NCBI RefSeq assembly: GCF_963378095.1
Contig: NZ_OY726397.1
Span: 496,001 to 560,000 of the forward strand
Source: Mycolicibacterium sp. MU0053
GTDB taxonomy: Bacteria; Actinomycetota; Actinomycetes; Mycobacteriales; Mycobacteriaceae
Reading direction: 5' to 3'
Length of the DNA stretch: 64,000 nt
The notes below the pieces were generated by a model that was not told where the DNA came from, ran no database searches, and worked only from the letters and a program-made list of their open reading frames with translations. Both the position numbers and the translations under genes were made by a program. Shown here piece by piece: positions 38,030-45,945 of the stretch. Within the stretch, counting starts at the first letter, position 1; each line of letters opens with the position of its first letter.

Positions 38030-39592
38030 GTGAACGGCGCACAAACCCTGCTCAGTACCCTCGTTGACCACGGCGTAGAGGTCTGCTTCGCCAATCCCGG
38101 GACCTCCGAGATGCATTTCGTGGCCGCATTGGACCGCGTGCCCGCGATGCGCGGGGTGCTGGCGCTGTTCGAGGGGGTGGCCACCGGCGCCGCCGACGGC
38201 TACGCCCGAATGGCGGACAAGCCGGCCGCGGTGCTGCTGCACCTGGGCCCCGGGCTGGGCAACGGGCTGGCGAACCTGCACAACGCCCGTCGGGCGCATG
38301 TCCCGATGGTGGTCGTCGTCGGCGATCACGCGACGTATCACAACCGCTACGACGCCCCGCTCGAATCCGACATCGAGGCGTTGGCGGGCAGCGTCTCGGG
38401 GTGGATGCGCCGCACCGATCGGGTTTCGGAGATCTGCGCCCACACCGTGGATGCGATCGCCGCGAGCCGCGCCGGCGTGGTGTCCACTCTCATCCTGCCC
38501 GCCGATGTCTCCTGGGCCGACGGCGCGACAACCGCTGGCGCCGCCCGTCTTTCGCCGGAGCGGGTCACCGAACCCGATCGGGGCGCGCTGCGCGGCGCGG
38601 CCGACGTGTTGCGCTCGGGTGAGTCCGCGGTGATCCTGCTCGGCGGCGACGCCACCCGCGTTGCGGGGCTGTCGGCCGCCGACCGCATTGCCCAGGCCAC
38701 GGGCGCCCGGGTGCTGTGCGAAACCTTCCCCGCCCGACTACAGCGCGGCGCCGGGATCCCCGCGGTGGACCGGCTCGCGTACTTCGCCGAGGCGGCCGAG
38801 GCGCAATTGGCCGGCGCGCAGCATCTGATCCTGGCGGGGACGACGTCGCCGGTGTCGTTCTTCGCCTACCCGGGCAAGCGCAGCGACCTGGTTCCGGCCG
38901 GCTGTCGGGTGCACACCCTGGCCGGATATGCCGGTGCGGCAGCAGCTTTGGAGAGTCTGGCCGACGAGGTGGCACTGGACGTCGAGGCCACGGTGGCGCC
39001 CGCGGTGCGGCACGAGACGCCGACGGGACCGTTGACCGCGGTGTCGCTCGCAGCCGTCGTCGGCGCGGTGTTGCCCGAGCGGGCCATCATCGTCGATGAA
39101 TCGAACACCGCCGGAGTGATGCTGGCGGCGAGCACGGCCGGCGCCCCCGCGCACGACGTGCTGACCTTGACCGGGGGCGCGATCGGCTACGGGATGCCGG
39201 CGGCGATCGGGGCGGCCATCGCGGCACCGGGTCGCCCGGTGCTCTCGCTGCAGGCCGACGGGTCGGCGATGTACACGCTGTCCGCGCTGTGGACCCAGGC
39301 GCGCGAGCAACTGGACATCACCACGGTGATCCTCAATAACGGCGCGTACGACATCCTGCGGATCGAACTGCAGCGCGTCGGCGCCGAGAACGCCGACAGC
39401 CCCGGCGCCCGCGCCCAGGATCTGCTCGACATCGGCCGCCCCACCATCGATTTCGTCCAGATTGCCGAGGGAATGGGCGTGCCGGCCCGACGCGTGCACA
39501 CCGCCGAGGCACTCGGCGTGGCGCTCACCGCGGCCTTCGAGGAGCCCGGCCCGCACCTGATCGAGGCCGTGGTTCCGTCGATCCTGGGTTGA
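38030..39592 (+). CDS. ilvX: Thiamine pyrophosphate enzyme, acetolactate synthase-like (IlvX, Rv3509c-like)
   Basis: A 520-residue TPP-dependent enzyme with three domains. The N-terminal part has the cofactor-activating Glu48 in LALFEGVATGAADGYARM. The C-terminal TPP site reads ADGSAM...VILNNGAYDI, so the usual first Gly of the GDG motif is Ala. The GTG start is eight bases after the preceding stop, in the fadD19 transcript. IlvX lacks a known valine-pathway role, and its presence in a KstR-type operon suggests a carboligase or lyase step on steroid-derived compounds. That is inference. Confidence 0.88.
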   Translation: MNGAQTLLSTLVDHGVEVCFANPGTSEMHFVAALDRVPAMRGVLALFEGVATGAADGYARMADKPAAVLLHLGPGLGNGLANLHNARRAHVPMVVVVGDHATYHNRYDAPLESDIEALAGSVSGWMRRTDRVSEICAHTVDAIAASRAGVVSTLILPADVSWADGATTAGAARLSPERVTEPDRGALRGAADVLRSGESAVILLGGDATRVAGLSAADRIAQATGARVLCETFPARLQRGAGIPAVDRLAYFAEAAEAQLAGAQHLILAGTTSPVSFFAYPGKRSDLVPAGCRVHTLAGYAGAAAALESLADEVALDVEATVAPAVRHETPTGPLTAVSLAAVVGAVLPERAIIVDESNTAGVMLAASTAGAPAHDVLTLTGGAIGYGMPAAIGAAIAAPGRPVLSLQADGSAMYTLSALWTQAREQLDITTVILNNGAYDILRIELQRVGAENADSPGARAQDLLDIGRPTIDFVQIAEGMGVPARRVHTAEALGVALTAAFEEPGPHLIEAVVPSILG

Positions 39593-39635
39593 GTGCGTGC
39601 GCCGAGATCGACGAAATGCCGCAAGCCACTCGAAC

Positions 39636-41228
39636 TTAGCGGCCCAAAGGTGAGTTTGGGCGGGGGATGGGGTGGACCGGGTCGGGGGTGTCGGTGGCCT
39701 CGGCGGCGAGTTGGCGTTTGAGCACCTTGAAGGTCTCGGTGCGGGGCAGGGCGGAGCTGAGCCGGACATAGGACGGCCACTGCTTGGGTCCGAGATCGTC
39801 TTGGGCGTCGAGGAATTCGACGAAGTGCTCGACATCGAACGATGCGACGTCCGGCAGTACCAGGGCGGCCATCACGCGATCCCCGACCGACGGGTCGGGA
39901 ATGGGGTAGACCGCGACCTCGGTGACGTCCGGATAGCGCATCAGGATCCGCTCGATGGGCGCGGTGCCGAGGTTTTCGCCGTCGACGCGCATCCAGTCGC
40001 CCAGCCGCCCGGCGAAATACGCGAAGCCGTTCTCGTCGCGGTAGGCCAGGTCGCCGCTGCGGTAGACGCCGCCGGCCATCCGCTGCGCCTCGGCCTCCGG
40101 GTCGCGGTAGTAGCCGCGGAACTGGCCGGGGCCGGCGGTGTTCACCAGTTCGCCGACCACGCCGGGCGGACACGGTTGACCGGTCTCGACGTCCAGGATG
40201 TCGACGCCGGCCACCAGCGGGCCCAGCGCACCCTCCGGGGTGTCGGGGGTGCGGGCGATCGCGACGCCGCCCTCGCTGGATCCGAAGCCGTCGACCACCT
40301 GCACGCCGAACCGATCCGCGAACCGACGCAGATCGCGGGGTGCGCCCTCGTTGCCGTACAACACCCGCAGCGGGTTGTCGGCGTCGTCGGGTCGGGCCCG
40401 CGTGGCCAGGATGTAGGACAGCGGCTTGCCGACGTAGTTGGCGTAGGTGGCGCCGAAGCGACGAGCATCCGGGATGAACTGGGAGGCGGAGAACTTGCGG
40501 CGCAACGCAATCGAGGCGCCGGCGGCCACCGCCGGGGCCCAGCCCGCCATCACCGCATTGGAATGGAACAGCGGCATCGACAGATAACAGGTGTCGGCGG
40601 GCCCCAGTCCGAACCGTTCGGCCAGCATCACGCCGGGGAACGCGACCTTTTCCTGGGTGCAGCGCACCGCCTTCGGATCGCCGCTGGTGCCCGAGGTGAA
40701 GACCAACAGATAGAGGTCGTCGGGGTCGGCGTCCGGAAACGCCACCGGCGCTCCGCGGTGCGCGGCGAGTTCGGCCGCGAATCCGGTGGATTCGACGTCG
40801 ACGACTTCGATTCCCTCGGCGGCGGCCCGCGCGCTGGAATCGGCGAGCACCAACTGACAGTCCGCCTTGTCGATGTCGCGTTGCAGCGCCGCGCCCCGGC
40901 GGGTCGGGTTGAGCCCCACCGGGACGATGCCGGCCAGAGCCGCCGCGACCAGCACCGTGCTGAAGAACGGCGTATTGCCCAGCAGCACACCCACATGCGG
41001 CGGCGCGGCGGGGTCCAACCGGCCCCGCAGCGTCGCGGCCAGGTCGGCGCCGTCCTGAATGTGGTCGCGCCAGCTCACGAACGACACCGGCGCGTCCGGG
41101 TCGTCGCCGAAGTACACCCCGCGGTCCTCGACTTCGGCCAACGCCGCCAACAACCCGGGCACGGTCGCGGGATTTCGGCGTGATTGCCCACGCTCACCGT
41201 GCGTAATCACGCCCAAATCACTGTGCAC
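39636..41228 (-). CDS. fadD17: Steroid CoA ligase FadD17
   Basis: A 530-residue acyl-CoA synthetase. The ATP loop FTSGTSGDPKAV, the A5 motif FGSSEGGVAI, GDLAYRDENGFAYFAGRLGDWMRVDGENLGTAPIE (A7-A8) and the C-terminal TFKVLKRQ Lys region are present. FadD17 activates steroids with shortened (C5) side chains such as 3-oxochol-4-en-24-oate. The GTG start lies three bases after the fadE27 stop; a slightly later in-frame GTG is also possible. It is the last gene of fadE26-fadE27-fadD17 and ends 43 bases from convergent ilvX. No PE_PGRS gene lies in that gap. Confidence 0.91.
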   Translation of the reverse strand: MHSDLGVITHGERGQSRRNPATVPGLLAALAEVEDRGVYFGDDPDAPVSFVSWRDHIQDGADLAATLRGRLDPAAPPHVGVLLGNTPFFSTVLVAAALAGIVPVGLNPTRRGAALQRDIDKADCQLVLADSSARAAAEGIEVVDVESTGFAAELAAHRGAPVAFPDADPDDLYLLVFTSGTSGDPKAVRCTQEKVAFPGVMLAERFGLGPADTCYLSMPLFHSNAVMAGWAPAVAAGASIALRRKFSASQFIPDARRFGATYANYVGKPLSYILATRARPDDADNPLRVLYGNEGAPRDLRRFADRFGVQVVDGFGSSEGGVAIARTPDTPEGALGPLVAGVDILDVETGQPCPPGVVGELVNTAGPGQFRGYYRDPEAEAQRMAGGVYRSGDLAYRDENGFAYFAGRLGDWMRVDGENLGTAPIERILMRYPDVTEVAVYPIPDPSVGDRVMAALVLPDVASFDVEHFVEFLDAQDDLGPKQWPSYVRLSSALPRTETFKVLKRQLAAEATDTPDPVHPIPRPNSPLGR

Positions 41229-41231
41229 GCG

Positions 41232-42329
41232 TCAGACGGGGGTCTCGGCCAGGTCCCGACCGATGCCCAACAGCTGGCCGGTTGCGCTGCCGAGGTTGAA
41301 CTCGGTCTGCTTGGCGGCCAGGAAGTACCGGTGCACCGGATGGTCGGTGTCGATGCCCACACCGCCGTGCACGTGTACCGCGGTGTGTGCCACCCGATGT
41401 CCCGCCTCGGCGGCCCAGAACGCGGCGGTGCGGACATCCACCTCGGTGGACAACCCCTCCGACATCCGCCAGGCGGCCTGGGTCAACGTCAGCCGCAGGC
41501 CCTTGACGTCGATGTAGCCGTCGGCCAGCCGCGACGAGACCGCCTGGAAGCTGCCGATGGGACGGTCGAACTGCTCGCGTTCGCGGGCATAGAGCGCGGT
41601 CAGCTCCAGTGCACGGTCCAGCACACCGAGTTGGTATGCGCTCAGCCCCAGCAGTTGACGCGCGGTCAGCCAGTCCAGCACCTCCTGGCCGCCCACCAGA
41701 CGGTCGGCGCTCACCGCGACGGACTGCAACTGGAGGTGGCCCACACTGCCGTGCCCGGTGGTGTCCAGGGCGGTCACCGCGACGCCGGGATCCTGTGCGG
41801 ACACCAGGAAAACCACGGTGCCCGAATCGGTTTCGGCCGGAACCAAGAACGCCTCGGCAGACGGGGCGTAGGCCACCTGGGTGCGGGTGCCGGTGAGTCG
41901 ATGGCCATCACCGTCGGATTGGGCCAGCACCGGTCCCTGGCCCATCTCACCGGCGAGCGCGACGGTCAGCACCTTCGCGCCGGCCACGGCGGGTTTGGCC
42001 CAATCCTCGTGCAGCGGCTCGGCGCCGAACTCCGCGAGCGCCCCGGCGGCCAGCACCACCGAATCCAGATAGGGGACCGCGGCAAGCTGGCGACCCAGCG
42101 CCTCGAGCACGGCGACCTGCTCGAGGACGCCATAGCCACCGCCGCCAAGGGATTCCGGTGCGGCCGTGGACAGTACGTCCGCGTCGATCAGCTTGGACCA
42201 CAGCTCGCGGTCGAAGCGTTCATCGAGGCCGTCGAGCGTGCGCTGATGCTGCGGGGTGCAGACCGATTCGGTGATGGTGCGGACCAGTCCGCCGAGGTCC
42301 TCGGCGGCTTCCGGCTGTGCGAAGTCCAT
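41232..42329 (-). CDS. fadE27: Acyl-CoA dehydrogenase FadE27 (ChsE5 subunit)
   Basis: A 365-residue half of a heteromeric steroid acyl-CoA dehydrogenase. The fold is visible (GGGGYGVLEQVAVLEALGRQLA, LTLTQAAWRMSEG, AVHVHGGVGIDTDHPVHRYF). The central region (DWLTARQLLGLSAYQLGVLDRALEL) has no catalytic Glu at the usual place, as expected for the partner subunit of an alpha2beta2 enzyme. It follows fadE26 by 18 bases and precedes fadD17. With FadE26 it introduces the first side-chain double bond of C8 steroid-CoA. Confidence 0.92.
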   Translation of the reverse strand: MDFAQPEAAEDLGGLVRTITESVCTPQHQRTLDGLDERFDRELWSKLIDADVLSTAAPESLGGGGYGVLEQVAVLEALGRQLAAVPYLDSVVLAAGALAEFGAEPLHEDWAKPAVAGAKVLTVALAGEMGQGPVLAQSDGDGHRLTGTRTQVAYAPSAEAFLVPAETDSGTVVFLVSAQDPGVAVTALDTTGHGSVGHLQLQSVAVSADRLVGGQEVLDWLTARQLLGLSAYQLGVLDRALELTALYAREREQFDRPIGSFQAVSSRLADGYIDVKGLRLTLTQAAWRMSEGLSTEVDVRTAAFWAAEAGHRVAHTAVHVHGGVGIDTDHPVHRYFLAAKQTEFNLGSATGQLLGIGRDLAETPV

Positions 42330-42347
42330 GTGAAACCTTGCTTTCCC

Positions 42348-43535
42348 TTAGCGGTTGACGCGGGGCAGGCCGAGCGCGACCATGCCGATGATGTCGCGCT
42401 GGATCTCGTTTGTCCCGCCCCCGAAGGTCAGGATCAGGCAGGACCGGTGCATGCGTTCGATGCGGCCGCGCAGCAGCGCGCCGGGGGTATCGGTCCGCAG
42501 CGTCGCCGCCGTGCCGAGCACCTCCATCAGCAGCCGGTAGGCCTCGGTGGCCAGTTCGGTGCCGAACACCTTGGCCGCCGACGCGTCTGCCGGGGACGGG
42601 GCCGCATCGGTCGATGCCAGCTCCCAGTTGATCAGCTTGAGCACCTCGGCCTTGGCGTGCACGCGGGCCAGATTCAGCTGCACCCACTCCGAGTCGATGA
42701 GCCGGCGGCCGCGGCCGTCCGGCGAAATGTGAGTGTTCTGCGCCCACTCCCGCACGCCGTCGAGGGCGACGAAGATCGGCTGCGCCGAAACCAGGGCGAC
42801 GCGTTCGTGGTTCAGCTGGTTGGTGACCAGCTTCCAGCCCGCGTTCTCCTCACCCACCAGGCTGGACACCGGCACCCGGAGGTCCTGGTAGTAGGTCGCG
42901 CTGGTGTCCACGCCCGACATGGTGTGCACCGGCGTCCACGAGAAACCCTCGGCGCTGGTGGGCACGATCAGCATCGAGATCCCGCGGTGCTTCTTTGCTT
43001 CCGGATTCGTGCGCGCGGCCAGCCAGACGTAGTCGGCGTAGGCGATGAGGCTGGTCCACATCTTCTGACCGTTGATCACATAATCGTCGCCGTCGCGCAC
43101 CGCCGTGGTGCGCAGCGCGGCCAGATCGGTGCCGGCGCCGGGCTCGGAGTAGCCGATGGCGAAGTGCAGATCGCCGGCGGCGATGCGCGGCAGGAAGAAC
43201 TTCTTCTGCTCATCGGTGCCGAACGCCATGATCGTCGGCGCCACGCTGTTGATCGTCAGGAACGGGACCGGCACATTGGCGATGGCCGCTTCGTCGTTGA
43301 AGATCAACCCGTCCATCGGCGGTCGGGCCTGGCCGCCGTACTCGGTGGGCCACGACAGGGTCAACCAGCCGTCCTTGCCCATCTGCGCGACCGTCTCGCG
43401 GTAGACGTTGCCGCGGCCCATCTCGCCGTCGTTGGATGCCAGCGCTTCAGCGCGCTCGGGGGTCATCAGTTTGGTGAAGTACGCGCGCAACTCGCGGCGT
43501 AGTTCCTCCTGCTCCGGGGTGAAGCCGATCCGCAT
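42348..43535 (-). CDS. fadE26: Acyl-CoA dehydrogenase FadE26 (ChsE4 subunit)
   Basis: A 395-residue acyl-CoA dehydrogenase, the catalytic partner of FadE27. It shows AIGYSEPGAGTDLAALRTTA (FAD and substrate loop at 126-145), NGQKMWTS (155-162), and NHERVA with Glu244 in the position of the catalytic base reported near residue 247 in ChsE4. The C-terminus has GGGTNEIQRDIIG. The ATG follows AAGGGAG. Longer upstream reading is antisense to the ferredoxin region and was rejected. It leads the fadE26-fadE27-fadD17 operon from a KstR-box promoter shared with fdxD. Confidence 0.93.
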   Translation of the reverse strand: MRIGFTPEQEELRRELRAYFTKLMTPERAEALASNDGEMGRGNVYRETVAQMGKDGWLTLSWPTEYGGQARPPMDGLIFNDEAAIANVPVPFLTINSVAPTIMAFGTDEQKKFFLPRIAAGDLHFAIGYSEPGAGTDLAALRTTAVRDGDDYVINGQKMWTSLIAYADYVWLAARTNPEAKKHRGISMLIVPTSAEGFSWTPVHTMSGVDTSATYYQDLRVPVSSLVGEENAGWKLVTNQLNHERVALVSAQPIFVALDGVREWAQNTHISPDGRGRRLIDSEWVQLNLARVHAKAEVLKLINWELASTDAAPSPADASAAKVFGTELATEAYRLLMEVLGTAATLRTDTPGALLRGRIERMHRSCLILTFGGGTNEIQRDIIGMVALGLPRVNR

Positions 43536-43584
43536 GCGCGCTCCCTTACGTCTCGGGCGGTCCGCTGGTGCGCGAACGACCCGT

Positions 43585-43615
43585 TTGCCACATCGGTTGT
43601 AACACGTTCTAGTCT
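43585..43615. promoter_or_regulatory. KstR box between fadE26 and fdxD, within a TTGCCA-19-TAGTCT promoter
   Basis: The box TGTAACACGTTCTA (43598-43611) lies in the 182-bp divergent gap. In the fdxD direction it lies between TTGCCA (43585-43590) and TAGTCT (43610-43615), giving a start near 43622 and a leader of about 96 bases. It should also control fadE26 on the other strand, although no clear -10 was seen there. Confidence 0.82.
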
Positions 43616-43717
43616 TGGGGTCCACATAGGTGCGAGACTGGTTTCGACGGCGTCCGGTCCTATTCTGATCATGGGCCTGGCCAACCGGCCCCGGAATAGC
43701 AGTGGGAGGAGATTGCG

Positions 43718-43909
43718 ATGCGGGTGAAGGTGGACCGTGATCGATGCGAAGGCAACGCCATATGCGTGGGCATCGCTCCGCAGGTGTTCGATCTCGATGA
43801 CGATGAATACGCCGTGACAAAGGTCGACGTGATTCCCGCCGACCAAGAGGACCTGGCCGCGCAGGCGGTCGCCGAGTGCCCGCGCGCCGCGCTGAGCCAG
43901 GAAGACTAG
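43718..43909 (+). CDS. fdxD: [3Fe-4S]-type ferredoxin FdxD
   Basis: A 63-residue ferredoxin with three cluster cysteines: Cys10 and Cys16 in CEGNAIC, and Cys54 in ECPRAA. The middle cysteine of a four-cysteine motif is replaced by Asn13, which indicates a [3Fe-4S] cluster. This is the type that serves mycobacterial P450s. GGAGGAG gives a strong ribosome site. It is under KstR control and lies 12 bases before the Hsd4A-like gene. Likely partners are CYP142 or another sterol oxygenase; the sequence does not decide which. Confidence 0.9.
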   Translation: MRVKVDRDRCEGNAICVGIAPQVFDLDDDEYAVTKVDVIPADQEDLAAQAVAECPRAALSQED

Positions 43910-43921
43910 AGGTATTCGTAA

Positions 43922-44848
43922 GTGACATCGAACGCGACTCGAGATTCGGCCGCCCTGGACCTGTCCGGGAAGGTCGCGGTGGTTACCGGCGCCGCGGCGG
44001 GGCTGGGGCGGGCAGAGGCGATCGGCCTGGCCCGCTGCGGGGCGACCATCGTCGTCAACGACATTGCCAAGGCCCTGGAGGCCTCCGATGTGCTCGACGA
44101 GATCGCCAGCTCCGGTGGCAAGGGTGTCACCGTGGCCGGCGATGTCAGCGCCCGCTCCACCGCGGATGAGTTGGTGGCCACCGCCGACGGACTGGGCGGT
44201 CTGAGCATCGTGGTGAACAACGCCGGCATTACGCGCGACCGGATGCTGTTCAACATGTCCGACGAGGACTTTGACGCGGTCATCGCGGTGCATCTGCGCG
44301 GTCACTTCCTGCTGACCCGCAACGCGGCGACCTATTGGCGCGACAAGTCCAAGGCGGAGAACGGCCCGGTCTACGGCCGCTTGGTGAACACCTCCTCGGA
44401 GGCCGGGCTGGGTGGGCCGCCCGGGCAGGCCAACTACGGGGCCGCGAAGGCCGGTATCACCGCGCTGACGGTCTCGGCGGCGCGCGGCTTGAGCCGCTAC
44501 GGCGTGCGCGCCAACGTGATCTGCCCGCGGGCCCGGACGCCGATGACGGCGGACACCTTCGGTGCGGCACCCGAACTCGACGCCGGCGAAGTGGACGGCC
44601 TGTCGCCCGAGCATGTTGTCACCCTGGTGCAGTACCTGGCCTCGCCGGCCTCCGAACCGGTCAACGGCCAGGTGTTCATCGTTTATGGTCCATCTGTGGC
44701 GCTGGTTTCAGCGCCCACGATCGAGCAGACGTTCAGCGCGGCGGGCGACGCCTGGGACACCGCGGCGTTGAGCGGGGCAATGGGGCAATACTTTGCCGAC
44801 CGCGACCCCGAGCGGATGTTCTCGGCCGTGGGTCTGCTGGACGGTTGA
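43922..44848 (+). CDS. hsd4A: Short-chain dehydrogenase, Hsd4A/Rv3502c-like
   Basis: A 308-residue SDR of the multifunctional 17beta-HSD type 4 kind. The cofactor loop TGAAAGLG is at 22-29, NNAGITRDRMLFNMSDEDFD follows, the catalytic Ser lies in NTSSEAG, and the YGAAK motif is near 177. The C-terminal extension beyond the SDR core is typical of this group. Reported Hsd4A activity covers beta-hydroxyacyl-CoA dehydrogenation of the sterol side chain and 17beta-hydroxysteroid oxidation. The GTG start lies 12 bases after fdxD, in one transcript. Confidence 0.88.
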   Translation: MTSNATRDSAALDLSGKVAVVTGAAAGLGRAEAIGLARCGATIVVNDIAKALEASDVLDEIASSGGKGVTVAGDVSARSTADELVATADGLGGLSIVVNNAGITRDRMLFNMSDEDFDAVIAVHLRGHFLLTRNAATYWRDKSKAENGPVYGRLVNTSSEAGLGGPPGQANYGAAKAGITALTVSAARGLSRYGVRANVICPRARTPMTADTFGAAPELDAGEVDGLSPEHVVTLVQYLASPASEPVNGQVFIVYGPSVALVSAPTIEQTFSAAGDAWDTAALSGAMGQYFADRDPERMFSAVGLLDG

Positions 44849-44884
44849 CGTGGAGCAAAGGACAGGAGGGCCCCGGCGGACAAG

Positions 44885-44902
44885 TAGAACACGTTCTACA
44901 AT
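44885..44902 (+). promoter_or_regulatory. Distal KstR box upstream of mce4, with -10 TACAAT
   Basis: The symmetric box TAGAACACGTTCTA (44885-44898) overlaps a good -10 hexamer TACAAT (44897-44902). No convincing -35 was found at normal spacing. It lies about 225 bases before yrbE4A and 37 bases after the hsd4A stop. Confidence 0.8.
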
Positions 44903-44914
44903 GACGTGTGTCAT

Positions 44915-44963
44915 AATTGGCCTGACCTGGACAAATTCATCCAATTTGTCTCAAAAATTGGCC
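44915..44963. repeat. Palindrome flanked by direct repeats in mce4 upstream region
   Basis: An inverted repeat ACAAATT-catcc-AATTTGT (44931-44949) has seven-base perfect arms. It is flanked by two copies of AATTGGCC at 44915-44922 and 44956-44963. The segment is AT-rich compared with its surroundings and lies between the two KstR boxes. It may be the operator of a second regulator. Confidence 0.6.
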
Positions 44964-44964
44964 T

Positions 44965-44994
44965 TTGACAGGGCGAACGTGTTCTAGTTACTAT
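44965..44994 (+). promoter_or_regulatory. mce4 operon promoter TTGACA-18-TACTAT with KstR-like box in the spacer
   Basis: A consensus -35 TTGACA (44965-44970) and -10 TACTAT (44989-44994) are 18 bases apart. A KstR-like box GCGAACGTGTTCTA (44973-44986) fills the spacer; only its first base departs from the consensus. The predicted start near 45001 gives a leader of about 120 bases before yrbE4A. This explains sterol-induced import directly. Confidence 0.8.
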
Positions 44995-45122
44995 GATCCG
45001 GCTCACCTAAGACGGCGTCCTGCCCGCGGGTGGGTGCAATCGCCGGGACACCTATTTGTGGACTTCGCCAAGATCGTCGAAGTCCGTCGAGCACGCCATC
45101 TCGAGCGAGAAGGGAACCAAGG

Positions 45123-45887
45123 TTGATCGAACAGCTTGCGGTTCCGGCTCGGGCCGTGGGCGGCTTCTTCGAGATGTCGATCGACACGTTCCGGGCGATG
45201 TTCCGCCGCCCGTTCCAGTTCCGGGAATTCCTGGACCAGACCTGGATGATCGCCCGCGTCTCCCTGGTGCCCACGTTGCTGGTGTCCATTCCGTTCACCG
45301 TGCTCGTGGCATTTACGCTCAATATCCTGCTTCGTGAGATCGGTGCCGCCGACCTGTCCGGCGCGGGCACCGCGTTCGGCACCGTCACACAGCTGGGCCC
45401 GGTGGTGACGGTGCTGGTGGTAGCCGGGGCCGGCGCCACCGCCATTTGTGCCGATCTCGGGGCGCGCACCATCCGCGAGGAGATCGACGCGATGCGGGTG
45501 CTCGGCATCGACCCGATCCACCGGCTCGTCGTCCCCCGAGTGCTGGCATCGACGGTGGTGGCGTTGCTGCTCAACGGGCTGGTCTGCGCCATCGGGTTGG
45601 CCGGCGGGTACGCATTCTCGGTGTTCCTGCAGGGCGTGAATCCCGGTGCGTTCATCAACGGACTGACGGTGCTCACCGGCCTTCCCGAGCTGCTGCTGGC
45701 CGAGGTCAAGGCTTTGTTGTTCGGTGTCGTTGCCGGCCTGGTGGGCTGCTACCGCGGGCTGACGGTCAAGGGCGGACCCAAGGGCGTCGGCACAGCGGTC
45801 AACGAAACCGTGGTCTACGCCTTCATCTGCCTGTTCGTCATCAATGTGCTGATGACGGCGATCGGCGTGCGGGTGTTGGAGTCATGA
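45123..45887 (+). CDS. yrbE4A: YrbE4A, ABC-type permease subunit of the Mce4 importer
   Basis: A 254-residue MlaE/YrbE-type integral membrane protein with several hydrophobic helices and the conserved EExDAMRVLGIDPI motif region (REEIDAMRVLGIDPIHRLVVPRVLAS). It pairs with YrbE4B to form the permease of the Mce4 sterol importer; the ATPase MceG is encoded elsewhere. The TTG start gives the same length as Rv3501c and an N-terminus IEQLAVPARAVGGFFEM. A ribosome site AAGG lies just upstream. It is the first gene of the mce4 operon. Confidence 0.95.
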   Translation: MIEQLAVPARAVGGFFEMSIDTFRAMFRRPFQFREFLDQTWMIARVSLVPTLLVSIPFTVLVAFTLNILLREIGAADLSGAGTAFGTVTQLGPVVTVLVVAGAGATAICADLGARTIREEIDAMRVLGIDPIHRLVVPRVLASTVVALLLNGLVCAIGLAGGYAFSVFLQGVNPGAFINGLTVLTGLPELLLAEVKALLFGVVAGLVGCYRGLTVKGGPKGVGTAVNETVVYAFICLFVINVLMTAIGVRVLES

Positions 45888-45892
45888 CGCGC

Positions 45893-45924
45893 GTGAGGAT
45901 CGCAGCGAAGCGAGGACCGGAGCG
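45893..45924. repeat. Short interspersed repeat, copy B
   Basis: The blocks GTGAGGATCGCAGCGA (45893-45908) and GCGAGGACCGGAGCG (45910-45924) are identical to those between the SDR and sulfotransferase genes (21086-21123). Here the element fills the 58-bp gap between yrbE4A and yrbE4B. The other mce4 junctions overlap or nearly touch. Confidence 0.7.
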
Positions 45925-45945
45925 CGCGTCGTCGGGGGACAAACC

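Noticed and set aside
41184..43502. Open frame of about 772 codons on the plus strand opposite fadE26 and fadE27
   Set aside because: Antisense artefact of high GC. The minus-strand acyl-CoA dehydrogenases have intact motifs and operon spacing.
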